Positions 4,998 to 5,200 of a DNA stretch of 5,200 nt are shown piece by piece. The notes beneath the pieces are model-generated. The model searched no databases. It saw only the letters and a program-made list of their open reading frames with translations, and had not been told where the DNA came from. The translations under genes and the position numbers were made by a program. Source of the DNA: Lysobacterales bacterium (lineage in GTDB: Bacteria > Pseudomonadota > Gammaproteobacteria > Xanthomonadales > Marinicellaceae); assembly GCA_026990095.1 (NCBI GenBank), contig JALSIL010000069.1, positions 1-5,200 on the forward strand, read 5' to 3'. Position 1 is the stretch's first letter, and every line of letters begins with the position of its first letter.

Positions 4998-5200
4998 GAG
5001 GGAATTTTAGCACAAAAATCAATCAGTCTTTTACAACTCAAGCGTTGATTATTTAATTCAAAGAAACTATCTGTATAAAATACGGACACACGGTTGTCGG
5101 CTCCTGCCATTGAATAGTCAGATTGTTTGGCAAAAAACCGAATAAAATCACCTGCGGAGTTAAATTTTTCTATAGTGAAATTATCATACCCATCTACGAC
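4994..5200 (-). CDS. C-terminal part of an unrecognised protein, coupled to the WYL regulator
   Basis: An open frame runs from the right window edge to a TGA at 4994-4996. It gives the last 68 residues of a protein whose start lies outside the window. The visible part begins VVDGYDNFTIEKF, contains RFFAKQSDYSMAGADNRVSV, and ends with RLSCKRLIDFCAKIPS. It is rich in Phe, Asp and Lys and has no membrane segment or low complexity. I do not recognise the family and assign no function. Two things support a real gene: the other two minus-strand frames close within the first few codons here, and the stop overlaps the regulator start by four bases, a classic arrangement for genes of one operon. An internal ATG (residue 31 of the visible part) exists but is not needed. 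Confidence 0.7.
   Translation of the reverse strand, partial: VVDGYDNFTIEKFNSAGDFIRFFAKQSDYSMAGADNRVSVFYTDSFFELNNQRLSCKRLIDFCAKIPS

Overview
The window looks like a chromosomal segment of a moderately AT-rich gammaproteobacterium. This rests on the UmuD/UmuC pair, an RhlE-type DEAD-box helicase, a membrane-anchored cytochrome c5-like protein and a tRNA-Asp with encoded CCA. The lineage cannot be fixed further from the sequence; an aerobic or sulfur-oxidising gammaproteobacterium is only a guess.

Layout. Positions 1-1316 hold a DNA polymerase V operon on the minus strand, umuD then umuC, with umuC cut by the left edge. A good sigma70-type promoter lies at 1403-1431. No canonical CTGT-N8-ACAG SOS box is visible, but two short dyads sit on the promoter. 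Positions 1317-1935 contain no protein gene. They hold the umuDC control region, a small hairpin, a 107-bp palindromic repeat element flanked by A and T runs, a minus-strand tRNA-Asp(GTC), and the divergent promoters and leader of the next gene.

Positions 1936-3375 encode an RhlE-like RNA helicase with a basic, low-complexity tail, preceded by a leader hairpin with a GCGA tetraloop. A bidirectional hairpin terminator at 3394-3424 separates it from a convergent, minus-strand monohaem cytochrome (3449-3931). That gene has its own promoter embedded in a long imperfect dyad. The right side (4041-5200) is a minus-strand operon: the end of an unrecognised gene whose stop overlaps, by four bases, the start of a WYL-domain transcriptional regulator with no Shine-Dalgarno of its own.

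The gene blocks appear functionally independent: SOS mutagenesis, tRNA, RNA helicase, respiration, and a regulator with an unknown partner. The parts most worth a second look are the unknown gene coupled to the WYL regulator, the non-canonical umuDC control region, the palindromic repeat element next to the tRNA, and the dyads over the rhlE leader and the cytochrome promoter.
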